A stretch of 64,000 nucleotides of DNA from DATAFF01 sp963744915 (GTDB lineage Bacteria > Pseudomonadota > Alphaproteobacteria > Rhizobiales > Aestuariivirgaceae), in contig CAVUUY010000007.1 of the NCBI GenBank assembly GCA_963744915.1, forward strand, positions 248,001-312,000. The letters run 5' to 3'. The notes beneath the pieces were generated by a model. It was not told the DNA's origin and ran no database searches. It saw nothing but the letters and a program-made list of their open reading frames with translations. A program made the position numbers and the translations under genes. Every line of letters starts with the position of its first letter. The stretch's first letter is position 1. This document shows, in pieces, positions 56,673 to 64,000 of this stretch.

Positions 56673-57455
56673 ATGAAAACGCTCATGAAAATCGCTGCCG
56701 CGGCTGCTCTTGCAGTGGTTGCCGGCGTGGCGGGTGCCAATGCCGCGCCCATTCGCTTCGGCATGGCGCCTGAACCCTATCCTCCATTTGCCTCGAAAGA
56801 TGCGTCCGGTAAATGGGTCGGCTGGGAAATCGATCTTATGGATGCCGTCTGCAAGGCGATGAACGGGGAATGCAAGATCGTCGAGACGTCGTGGGACGGC
56901 ATCATCCCGGCCCTTCAGGCCAAGCAGATCGACGTGATCTGGAGTTCGATGTCGATCACCAATGAGCGCAAGAAGGTGATCGAGTTCACCGATAAATATT
57001 ACAACACCCCGACAGCGATCATCGGACCGAAGGACGAAAAGTTCGGCGTCGCGCCCGACGATCTGAAGGGCAAGACGATCGGCGTTCAAGTGTCGACCGT
57101 GCACCAGAACTATGTCGAGAAGCACTATGTGCCGGCCGGAGCCAAGGTGAAGACCTATCAGACCCAGGACGAGGCCAATCAGGATCTGTCGGCCGGTCGC
57201 GTCGATGCGGTGCAGGCCGACTCCATCGCCCTCGGTGCCTTCCTGGCCACCGACCAGGGCAAGGCCTGCTGCGACATGAAGGGCAATGTGGCGGAGGATC
57301 CCGAGGTTCTCGGCCCGGGTGTCGGCGGCGGTGTGCGCAAGGAAGACACGGCGCTGCGCGAAAAGCTCAATGCGGCCATCAAGAAGGTCCGCGAATCGGG
57401 CGACTACGATAAGATCACCAAGAAGTATTTCAACTTCGACATTTACGGAGGTTGA
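56673..57455 (+). CDS. Polar amino-acid ABC transporter substrate-binding protein
   Basis: 260 residues. Signal peptide KIAAAAALAVVAGVAGANA, then the SBP family 3 pattern: PIRFGMAPEPYPPFASKDAS, VGWEIDLMDAVCKAMNGECK, WDGIIPALQAKQIDVIWSSM (with S-M-S-I-T-N-E-R-K) and GKTIGVQVSTVHQNYVEKH. It binds a polar or charged amino acid or opine-like ligand in the periplasm. GGAGG precedes the ATG. It heads an operon with two permeases; no ATPase gene follows. Confidence 0.92.
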   Translation: MKTLMKIAAAAALAVVAGVAGANAAPIRFGMAPEPYPPFASKDASGKWVGWEIDLMDAVCKAMNGECKIVETSWDGIIPALQAKQIDVIWSSMSITNERKKVIEFTDKYYNTPTAIIGPKDEKFGVAPDDLKGKTIGVQVSTVHQNYVEKHYVPAGAKVKTYQTQDEANQDLSAGRVDAVQADSIALGAFLATDQGKACCDMKGNVAEDPEVLGPGVGGGVRKEDTALREKLNAAIKKVRESGDYDKITKKYFNFDIYGG

Positions 57456-57568
57456 TCTTTCGCTTATGCGCTCGCTCTCCGGGCCGCATGCCTGGAGAGT
57501 GAAGCGCGCGAGAAGAAGCGCCTGTCGCGGACCTTGTCTGGCGAAAGGTGCTTCATGGGAGGGGCGGC

Positions 57569-58291
57569 TTGCAATCCGGGCAGACCATCTTCGAGCTCCT
57601 CTCCCTCTCGCCGCCAGGGTGGGGCGGCAACCTTCTGCGCGGCGCCGTCAACACCCTCGAGATCGCGATCTTCGCCTATCTCCTCGGCCTGATGCTCGGC
57701 ATGATCGGCGCGCTCTCCAAGCTGTCCGGCAACCAGGTGCTGCTCACGATCGCCGAAGGCTATACGACCCTGGTGCGGGCGGTGCCGGAGCTTCTGCTCA
57801 TCCTGCTGCTCTATTATGCCGGCACGACGATGCTCAACAACGTCCTGGCCCGCTACGACATTGGCGCCGTTTCGCTGAGCGGGCTGGTGGCCGGAATCGG
57901 GGTTCTCGGCTTTGTCCAGGGCGCCTATGCGACGGAGGTGCTGCGGGGCGCCATCCTGGCGGTGCCGATCGGCCAGATCGAGGCGGCGCGCGCCTTCGGC
58001 ATGAGTCCGTTCAAGCGCTGGCAGCGGATCGTCATCCCCGCCATGTTGCCCTATGCCATGCCCGGCCTCGCCAATCTCTGGCAGGTGCTGACCAAGGACA
58101 CCGCGCTGCTGGCCGTTGTCGGCTATGGCGAGCTCGCGCTCGAGACCCGCCAGGCTGCCGGCGTGACCAAGGCCTATTTCACCTTCTTCATGGCGGCGGG
58201 CGCAATCTATCTCGCCATCACGCTCCTATCCAATCAGCTGTTCCGGCGCCTCGAGCGGCACTTGCGCCGTGGCATGCCGCAGCATCGGTGA
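57569..58291 (+). CDS. Amino-acid ABC transporter permease (HisQ-like)
   Basis: 240 residues. I chose a TTG at 57569 because GGGAGG lies 6 bases upstream; a GTG at 57548 is the longer option. Typical HisM/Q permease segments: GAVNTLEIAIFAYLLGLMLG, the TLVRAVPELLLILLLYY block and the EAA loop EAARAFGMSPFKRWQRIVIP. It forms the membrane channel with the next gene. Confidence 0.9.
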   Translation: MQSGQTIFELLSLSPPGWGGNLLRGAVNTLEIAIFAYLLGLMLGMIGALSKLSGNQVLLTIAEGYTTLVRAVPELLLILLLYYAGTTMLNNVLARYDIGAVSLSGLVAGIGVLGFVQGAYATEVLRGAILAVPIGQIEAARAFGMSPFKRWQRIVIPAMLPYAMPGLANLWQVLTKDTALLAVVGYGELALETRQAAGVTKAYFTFFMAAGAIYLAITLLSNQLFRRLERHLRRGMPQHR

Positions 58292-58300
58292 GGCTCGCGG

Positions 58301-58990
58301 ATGGATTGGTCCTGGATATTCACCTATTTCCCGGCGCTGGTGTGGGGGCTTGTCGTCACCATCGAGCTCCTGGTGCTGTCGGTGGTGTTCGGCATGCTGG
58401 GCGCAGTGCCGATCGGGCTTGCGCAGGTGACCGGACCCTGGTTCCTGTCGATGCCGGCGCGGGGCTTCTGCACCATCATCCGTGGCACGCCGCTGCTGAT
58501 CCAGGTGTGGCTGCTCTATTACGGGCTCGGCTCGCTCTTTCCGATGATGCCGTCGATCCGCCACAGCTTCATTTGGCCGGTGCTGCGCGAGGGCTTCATC
58601 TACGCCGTGCTCGCCTTCTCGCTGAGCTTCGCCGGCTATGAGGGCGAGGTCATCCGCGGCGCGCTTGCCGGCGTGCCGCGCGGCGAGATCGAGGCGGCGC
58701 GCGCCTTCGGTATGACGCCGTTCCAGGTGGTCCGGCGGGTGTGGCTGCCGCGCGCGCTGCGCATGGTGCTGCCGACCCTTGCCGGCGAAACGGTGCTGCA
58801 GCTCAAATCGACGCCGCTTGCCGCCACCATCACGGTCATGGACCTCTTCGGCGTCGCCAACATGATCCGGCAGGACACCTATCGGATCTATGAGCCGCTG
58901 CTGCTGGTGGCCTCGGTCTATGTGCTCCTCACCGTCATCATCACCAGGGCGTTCCGCATCGTCGAGGCGCAGATCCCGCAGCGGCGGTGA
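58301..58990 (+). CDS. Amino-acid ABC transporter permease (HisM-like)
   Basis: 229 residues, homologous to the preceding gene: TIELLVLSVVFGMLGAVPIG, IIRGTPLLIQVWLLYYGLGS and the EAA loop EAARAFGMTPFQVVRRVWLP. It starts 10 bases after the first permease. The ATPase subunit needed for transport is missing from this operon and must be encoded elsewhere, as happens for some rhizobial importers. Confidence 0.9.
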   Translation: MDWSWIFTYFPALVWGLVVTIELLVLSVVFGMLGAVPIGLAQVTGPWFLSMPARGFCTIIRGTPLLIQVWLLYYGLGSLFPMMPSIRHSFIWPVLREGFIYAVLAFSLSFAGYEGEVIRGALAGVPRGEIEAARAFGMTPFQVVRRVWLPRALRMVLPTLAGETVLQLKSTPLAATITVMDLFGVANMIRQDTYRIYEPLLLVASVYVLLTVIITRAFRIVEAQIPQRR

Positions 58991-59008
58991 ACCGGGTTGA
59001 GCTGATCG

Positions 59009-59383
59009 TCAGTCTTCGTGATGCCAAGTGGTCGACACATAATCGGGATCCTGCTGTCCCTTGCGTTCGAAGCGCAGGAAGTCGTAGTAGCCGCAGCGCC
59101 CTTCGCCGGGAAATGAGCGGCAGACACGGGGGCGTGCCTCATAGATCGTGCAGCGCCGCGCCTTAATGTCGAAAAAGCGACAAATGCGGCCGAAATGCGG
59201 ATCGGCCTTGCGGCGCATGATGCGGCGGTAGCCGTGCTTCGAGGTGGTGAAGCGGCGCTCGGCCTCCTCCTCGGTCACGCCGAAATGGCGGGCGATCCGG
59301 GCCAGATCGAAGCGCGAGACCACGATCACCGGATAGGAGCAGCAATAGCCCGGGCATTTGAAGCAGTCATAAAGCTTCGTCAT
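59009..59383 (-). CDS. YkgJ-family cysteine cluster protein
   Basis: 124 residues with cysteines arranged for metal binding: LYDCFKCPGYCCSYPVIV, GRICRFFDIKARRCTIYEAR and PRVCRSFPGEGRCGYYDFL. The CxxCxxxCC and CxIYExRPxxCRxF phrases are those of the YkgJ (UPF0153) family, thought to bind Zn or an Fe-S cluster; function unknown. The ATG at 59383 gives the standard N-terminus. It is convergent to the permease gene. Confidence 0.88.
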   Translation of the reverse strand: MTKLYDCFKCPGYCCSYPVIVVSRFDLARIARHFGVTEEEAERRFTTSKHGYRRIMRRKADPHFGRICRFFDIKARRCTIYEARPRVCRSFPGEGRCGYYDFLRFERKGQQDPDYVSTTWHHED

Positions 59384-59460
59384 TGATGGTCGATCTTTCG
59401 ATGGAAGGCGCGGGACTCGCAAATTCGACCTGATTGGATTCCGACGCGCCCGTTTTCAAG

Positions 59461-59847
59461 CTATTTGCGGGCGGCGACCACGCCCACCTCGACCACGAAT
59501 CGCGGATCGGCGAGACCGGCCACGATCAGCAGCGTCGCGGCGGGCCTTGCCCCTTTGAGCTTGCGGTCGCGGACCTCGCGGTAAAGCGCCACTGCCTCGG
59601 GGTTGGTGATGTAGATGCTGCATTCGACGATATCGGCTCCGGTCATGCCGGCGCTCTCGAGGATGCTCAGGACGTTGTCCCAGGCGAGCTCGTGCTGGGC
59701 CTTCTCGGTTTTGCCGAGATTGCCGGCGGCATCGACGCCGACCTGGCCGGAGACGAACAGGAGGCGGGCCCCGGCCTCGACCTCAACTCCTTGACTGTAA
59801 TTGGAAAACGGCTTTGGCGCCTTGGCGGTGAAGATGGGTTGCGGCAT
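59461..59847 (-). CDS. ridA: RidA-family enamine/imine deaminase
   Basis: 128 residues from the ATG at 59847, matching the family's usual length; an ATG at 59862 would add five residues. Motifs: FSNYSQGVEVEAGARLLFVS, GQVGVDAAGN, the NVLSILESAGMTGADIVECS helix and ARPAATLLIVAGLADPRFVV with the arginine equivalent to Arg105 of RidA. RidA trimers hydrolyse reactive 2-aminoacrylate-type enamines. It is divergent from ssb. Confidence 0.85.
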   Translation of the reverse strand: MPQPIFTAKAPKPFSNYSQGVEVEAGARLLFVSGQVGVDAAGNLGKTEKAQHELAWDNVLSILESAGMTGADIVECSIYITNPEAVALYREVRDRKLKGARPAATLLIVAGLADPRFVVEVGVVAARK

Positions 59848-59937
59848 GGCATTTCCATTCATGCTTGACGGGGAGGAAAGGAGCGAACATAAGACGAACG
59901 ATCAAGGCTCGGACGACAAGGGAAAGGGGTGACGGAC

Positions 59938-60432
59938 ATGGCGGGTTCTGTGAACAAGGTGATCCTGGTCGGAAATCTCGGGAGGGATCCCGAGGTCAGG
60001 CGGATGGCCTCCGGCGAGCCGGTGGTCAATCTGTCGGTCGCCACCTCGGAAACCTGGCGGGACAAGCAGAGCGGAGAGCGCAAGGAACGCACCGAGTGGC
60101 ACCGGGTGGTCATCTTCAACGAGAACCTCGCCAAGGTAGCGGAACAATATCTGAAGAAGGGCTCGAAGGTGTATGTCGAGGGTCAGTTGCAGACCCGCAA
60201 ATATACCGACCAGGCGGGGGCCGAGAAATATACGACCGAGGTGGTGCTGCAACGCTTCCGCGGCGAGCTTGCTCTGCTCGACAGCCGCGGCAGTGGCGAT
60301 AGCGCCGCCGCCGGCGGCACCGGCTGGCAGGACGAGTTCGGACAGTCCACGCCGCTCGACCGCCCAAGCGGCAATCGGCCGCAGGAACGAAACTCATTTT
60401 CGCGAGACCTCGATGATGAAGTGCCTTTTTGA
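59938..60432 (+). CDS. ssb: Single-stranded DNA-binding protein
   Basis: 164 residues: OB-fold start MAGSVNKVILVGNLGRDPEV, core WRDKQSGERKERTEWHRVVI and EGQLQTRKYTDQAGAEKYTT, a short disordered linker, and the acidic tip DLDDEVPF used to recruit repair and replication partners. AAGGGG 8 bases before 59938 supports this start over the in-frame GTG at 59929. It lies 700 bases upstream of gyrA with a small secreted protein between. Confidence 0.96.
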   Translation: MAGSVNKVILVGNLGRDPEVRRMASGEPVVNLSVATSETWRDKQSGERKERTEWHRVVIFNENLAKVAEQYLKKGSKVYVEGQLQTRKYTDQAGAEKYTTEVVLQRFRGELALLDSRGSGDSAAAGGTGWQDEFGQSTPLDRPSGNRPQERNSFSRDLDDEVPF

Positions 60433-60592
60433 GTGAAGTCCGCCGCTCAATCGCCTTCAAATCTGCACATTCGGTAGGCTTTTAAGCGCCGCCTTGGCCA
60501 GAAGATGGTACAATCCGCGGTGTCGCGGGGAACGGTAATTCGCGGGCGATCTGTGGCGTTCACCAAACAAACTCACATGAGGGGAAAACCTT

Positions 60593-60937
60593 ATGAAAGC
60601 ATTCCGAACGATGGCGCTTGTGGGAATTCTGTCTATAGCGGGGCTGGCACCTGCGCAGGCTGGTGAAACACTCAGTCAGACAGCTCTGCGCGCTCTTTTC
60701 CCCGGGACATTCCATGCCGTTGCCTCGGGAGTCGTACCTTTGAAGATCACCGCGCTGCGCGACGGGTCGCTGATCGGGAGGATGGCGTCGCGCTCGGACC
60801 GAGGCCGCTGGAGTGTCAGCCGCGGCCAGCTGTGCGTCGCCTTCCAGAAGTGGATGTCGGGCCGGACCACCTGCGCGCCCGTGGTGCGCGAGGCGGGTTG
60901 GTTCCGCGCCGCCAGCATCCGTTTCAAGCGGATCTGA
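60593..60937 (+). CDS. Small secreted LFPGTF-family protein, copy 2
   Basis: 114 residues: signal peptide (MKAFRTMALVGILSIAGLAP, cleavage near AQA) and an 88-residue mature domain with RALFPGTF, GRMAS, WSV, cysteines in QLCVAF and TTCAPV, and an AGWFRAASIRFKRI end. It aligns without gaps to the protein at 12807-13148 (39 identical of 88). Shared features are the LFPGTF start, one cysteine pair and a basic FKR end. AGGGGAAAACC precedes the ATG. Function unknown. Confidence 0.75.
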   Translation: MKAFRTMALVGILSIAGLAPAQAGETLSQTALRALFPGTFHAVASGVVPLKITALRDGSLIGRMASRSDRGRWSVSRGQLCVAFQKWMSGRTTCAPVVREAGWFRAASIRFKRI

Positions 60938-60957
60938 CCAAGATCCCGAAACCGCTC

Positions 60958-60991
60958 TTCCTTCTCCCGGCGTCAATGGGGAGAAGGAAGG
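60958..60991. repeat. Palindromic element between the secreted protein and gyrA
   Basis: CTTCCTTCTCCC (about 60958-60969) pairs with GGGGAGAAGGAAG (about 60978-60990) around a short loop. It resembles the palindromes at 14849-14880 and about 47824-47850. It could end the transcript of the small secreted protein gene. Confidence 0.5.
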
Positions 60992-61136
60992 TCGCCGGCG
61001 CTACAATCTCACCGGTCCAAATGGCGGTCTTCTCGGCCTGTCCGAATTTCATAGCTTTTCCCCGGCAAGACGGGGGATGACAGTTCGGTGAGTATTCGCT
61101 ACTCCCTACTCACCGCACACGGCTTTCATTTCCTGC

Positions 61137-63866
61137 ATGTCCCAGACCAAAAATCCCGACCCTCCCTCGGATCGCGAAGCGGGCGACATCCGCCCCATCG
61201 CGATCGAGGAGGAAATGAGCCGCTCCTATCTCGACTACGCCATGAGCGTCATCGTGGCGCGGGCGTTGCCCGACGTGCGCGACGGGCTCAAGCCGGTGCA
61301 CCGCCGCATTCTCCATTCGATGAACGAGAACGGCTACGACTGGAACAAGCCCTATCGCAAGTCGGCCCGCGTCGTCGGCGACGTGATCGGCAAATATCAT
61401 CCCCATGGCGACCAGTCGATCTATGACGCGCTGGTCCGCATGGCGCAGGAATTCTCGATGCGCCTGCCGCTGCTCGACGGGCAGGGCAATTTCGGCTCGG
61501 TCGACGGCGACCCGCCGGCGGCGATGCGCTACACCGAGGTCCGCATGGGCAAGCCGGCGCATGCGCTGCTCGAGGACATCGACAAGGACACGGTCGAGTT
61601 CCAGCCCAATTACGACAATTCCGAGAGCGAGCCTGTCGTCCTGCCGGCGCGCTTCCCCAATCTCCTGGCCAACGGCGCCGGCGGCATTGCCGTCGGCATG
61701 GCCACCAACATTCCGCCGCACAATCTCGGCGAGATCATCGATGCGACGGTGGCGCTGATCGACGACCCGGCGCTCACCATCGACGACCTGATCAGGATCG
61801 TGCCGGGGCCCGACTTCCCGACCGGCGGCATCATTCTCGGCCGGGCCGGCATCCGCGCCGCCTTCCACAACGGCCGCGGCTCGATCGTCATGCGTGGCAA
61901 GGTGGCGATCGAGGAGATCCGCCGCGACCGCGAAGCCATCATCATCACCGAGATCCCCTTCCAGGTGAACAAGGCGGCGATGATCGAGCGGATCGCCGAG
62001 GGCGTGCGCGACAAGCGCATCGAGGGGATCTCCGACATCCGCGACGAAAGCGACCGCCACGGCATGCGCGTCGTCATCGAGGTCAAGCGCGACGTGCTCG
62101 CCGATGTGGTGCTCAACCAGCTCTACCGGTTCTCGGCGCTGCAGACCACCTTCGGGGTGAATTCGGTTGCGCTGACCGGCGGCCGGCCGGAGGTGCTCAA
62201 TCTCAAGGATCTGCTGCAGGCCTTCATCGCCTTTCGCGAGGAGGTCGTCACCCGGCGCACCAAGTTCCTGCTCAACAAGGCGCGGGAGCGGGCGCACATC
62301 CTGGTCGGCCTCGCCATCGCGGTCGCCAATATCGACGAGGTCATCCGCCTCATCCGCAACGCCCCCGACCCGCCGACCGCCAAGAGCGAGCTCATGGCGC
62401 GCGACTGGCCGGCCGGCGACATGGCGCCGATCATCCGTCTGATCGACGATCCCCGCCACCGCCTGACCGAGGCGGGTACCTTCCGCCTCTCCGAGGACCA
62501 GGCCCGCGCCATCCTCGAATTGCGCCTGCAGCGGCTGACCGCGCTTGGTCGCGACGAGGTGGGCGACGAGATGGTGAAGCTCGGCCAGGAGATCGAGGAC
62601 TATCTCGCCATCCTGCGCTCGCGGGCGCGGGTGCTCGCCATCATCAAGACCGAGCTCGCCGCCGCCCGGGCCGAGTTCGCAACGCCGCGGCGGACCGAGA
62701 TCGTCGACCAGGAAGGCGAGGTCGAGGACGAAGACCTGATCCAGCGCGAGGACATGGTGGTGACGGTGAGCCACGCCGGCTACATCAAGCGGGTGCCGCT
62801 CGTCACCTACCGCGCCCAGCGCCGCGGCGGCAAAGGCCGCTCGGCGATGCAGACGCGCGAGGAGGATTTCGTCACCAAGCTGTTCGTCGCCAACACCCAT
62901 GCGCCGATCCTGTTCTTTTCCTCGCGCGGCATGGCCTACAAGATGAAGGTGTGGCGACTGCCCCTCGGCGGGCCGCAGGCGCGCGGCAAGGCGCTGGTCA
63001 ATCTGCTGCCGCTGGCGGAGGGCGAGCGGATCACCTCGATCATGCCGCTGCCCGAGGACGAGGCCAGGTGGCAGACCCTCGACGTCATGTTCGCCACCGC
63101 GCGCGGCACGGTCAGGCGCAACAAGCTCTCCGATTTCACCGAGATCAACCGTAACGGCAAGATCGCGATGAAGCTCGATGAGGGCGACTCGATCATCGGC
63201 GTGGCGACCTGCCTCGAAACCGACGACGTGCTGCTCACCTCCCGGGGCGGGCAATGCATCCGCTTCTCCGTCACCGAGGTGCGGGTGTTCGCCGGGCGCA
63301 ACTCGGTCGGCGTGCGCGGCGTCGCCCTTGGCGAGGGCGACAGCGTCATCTCGATGTCGATCCTCGGCCATTTCGAGGCCGATCCCGAGGAGCGTGCCGC
63401 CTATATGAAGATGCGCCGGGCCATCGCCGGCGAAGAGGGGGAGATCGCGCCCGGCGACGGCGAGGAGGTCGGCAGCGACGCGCCGGCCCTGGCGCCGGAG
63501 CGCTATGCCGCGATGAGTGCCGCCGAGCAATATGTCCTGACCGTTTCGGCCAATGGCTTCGGCAAGCGCACCTCGGCGTTCGAATACCGGATCACCGGGC
63601 GCGGCGGCAAGGGCATCGTCGCGATGGCGGTCAACGAGCGCAACGGGCCGATCGTCGCCTCCTTCCCGGTCGAGCATGACGACCAGATCATGCTGGTGAC
63701 GGCCGGCGGCCAGATCATCCGCTGCGGCGTCGACGAGATCCGGGTGGCCGGTCGGTCGACGCAAGGGGTGATCGTGTTCAAGGGCGACGGCGAGAAGGTC
63801 GTTTCGGTCGAGCGTCTCGAGGAAAGCGGGGAAGGGGAGGCAGGCGAAGGCCCCGCCTTCCCATGA
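61137..63866 (+). CDS. gyrA: DNA gyrase subunit A
   Basis: 909 residues. The N-terminal breakage-reunion domain has SRSYLDYAMSVIVARALPDV, KYHPHGDQSIYDALVRMAQ and the active tyrosine Tyr132 in AAMRYTEVR. The C-terminal beta-pinwheel contains the GyrA box QRRGGKG. The quinolone-determining region has Gln93 where E. coli has Ser83, with Asp97 equal to Asp87 kept. With GyrB it introduces negative supercoils. Its stop overlaps the start of the next gene (ATGA). Confidence 0.97.
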   Translation: MSQTKNPDPPSDREAGDIRPIAIEEEMSRSYLDYAMSVIVARALPDVRDGLKPVHRRILHSMNENGYDWNKPYRKSARVVGDVIGKYHPHGDQSIYDALVRMAQEFSMRLPLLDGQGNFGSVDGDPPAAMRYTEVRMGKPAHALLEDIDKDTVEFQPNYDNSESEPVVLPARFPNLLANGAGGIAVGMATNIPPHNLGEIIDATVALIDDPALTIDDLIRIVPGPDFPTGGIILGRAGIRAAFHNGRGSIVMRGKVAIEEIRRDREAIIITEIPFQVNKAAMIERIAEGVRDKRIEGISDIRDESDRHGMRVVIEVKRDVLADVVLNQLYRFSALQTTFGVNSVALTGGRPEVLNLKDLLQAFIAFREEVVTRRTKFLLNKARERAHILVGLAIAVANIDEVIRLIRNAPDPPTAKSELMARDWPAGDMAPIIRLIDDPRHRLTEAGTFRLSEDQARAILELRLQRLTALGRDEVGDEMVKLGQEIEDYLAILRSRARVLAIIKTELAAARAEFATPRRTEIVDQEGEVEDEDLIQREDMVVTVSHAGYIKRVPLVTYRAQRRGGKGRSAMQTREEDFVTKLFVANTHAPILFFSSRGMAYKMKVWRLPLGGPQARGKALVNLLPLAEGERITSIMPLPEDEARWQTLDVMFATARGTVRRNKLSDFTEINRNGKIAMKLDEGDSIIGVATCLETDDVLLTSRGGQCIRFSVTEVRVFAGRNSVGVRGVALGEGDSVISMSILGHFEADPEERAAYMKMRRAIAGEEGEIAPGDGEEVGSDAPALAPERYAAMSAAEQYVLTVSANGFGKRTSAFEYRITGRGGKGIVAMAVNERNGPIVASFPVEHDDQIMLVTAGGQIIRCGVDEIRVAGRSTQGVIVFKGDGEKVVSVERLEESGEGEAGEGPAFP

Positions 63867-64000
63867 CCTACCCTTCGACAGCGACCACCTGGCTGTCGTC
63901 GGCACCGAAACCGACCGCGACGCGGTTCGCCGTGCTGTTCGCCACCGAATCGCTGGCGCGGGCCACCATCTCCGGCGTGGTGTCGATCCAGGCCTATGAC
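63863..64000 (+). CDS. MFS transporter, N-terminal fragment
   Basis: The first 46 codons of a gene cut by the window end, starting at an ATG that overlaps the gyrA stop by 4 bases. The sequence RFAVLFATESLARATISGVV followed by SIQAYD resembles the first helix of major facilitator proteins encoded after gyrA in other Hyphomicrobiales. Only one partial helix is visible, so the family call is tentative. Confidence 0.45.
   Translation, partial: MTYPSTATTWLSSAPKPTATRFAVLFATESLARATISGVVSIQAYD

Noticed and set aside
61110..63905. Long open frame opposite gyrA (about 931 codons)
   Set aside because: Same composition effect; no motif, no start signal, and gyrA is certain.

Overview
The window looks like chromosomal DNA of a high-GC alphaproteobacterium of the order Hyphomicrobiales (Rhizobiales), closest in style to the Bradyrhizobiaceae/Xanthobacteraceae. 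This is inferred from protein flavour and gene order: PopZ next to ValRS, short ProRS next to lolC/E-lolD-dnaE, rpsB-tsf, ssb near gyrA, an ATP12 chaperone gene, DUF992, a BA14K-like protein and a MHS-family transporter. I see no insertion sequence, prophage, CRISPR array or rRNA. Two tRNA genes are present: Cys(GCA) and Leu(GAG).

Layout. 0-10.4 kb is mixed metabolism: the end of an ATP-dependent DNA ligase, an AhpD-like protein, a MHS transporter, a PhzF protein, several small conserved unknowns, a choline-sulfatase-type sulfatase, a frameshifted Tat-exported carbonic anhydrase, a CAP-domain lipoprotein, a rhodanese and a YedK/HMCES-type abasic-site protein. 10.6-15.4 kb is dense in small exported proteins of unknown function plus an enolase-superfamily enzyme. 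15.5-20.5 kb is a tightly coupled four-gene operon: PPi-type phosphofructokinase, DUF3604 PHP-like protein, membrane-anchored parvulin and HupE/UreJ-like membrane protein. 20.6-27.0 kb holds tRNA-Cys, a frameshifted isoaspartyl-methyltransferase-like gene, a TolC-family protein, popZ and valS. 27-37.6 kb holds a Crp/Fnr regulator, gatB, an EEP phosphatase, a TetR regulator, an rluC-like gene with atp12, pccB, pabB/pabC and rimO. 37.6-47.8 kb is core information processing: a candidate small RNA, proS-lolC/E-lolD-deacetylase, dnaE and rpsB-tsf. 47.9-55 kb holds lipB, tRNA-Leu, an EamA exporter, mgtE, an isovaleryl-CoA dehydrogenase, DUF992, a RraB-like protein and an unrecognised protein with a duplicated domain. 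55-64 kb holds a doubly frameshifted cation-efflux gene, a polar amino-acid importer without its ATPase, a YkgJ-type protein, ridA, ssb, a small secreted protein, gyrA and the start of an MFS gene.

Points of most interest are the 15.5-20.5 kb DUF3604 operon, the duplicated-domain protein at 53.8-55.0 kb, a two-member family of small secreted proteins (12.8 and 60.6 kb, 39 of 88 identical positions without gaps), a candidate terminator-bearing RNA upstream of rimO/proS, and four single-base insertions that break three otherwise well-conserved genes. The insertions may be sequencing errors rather than biology.
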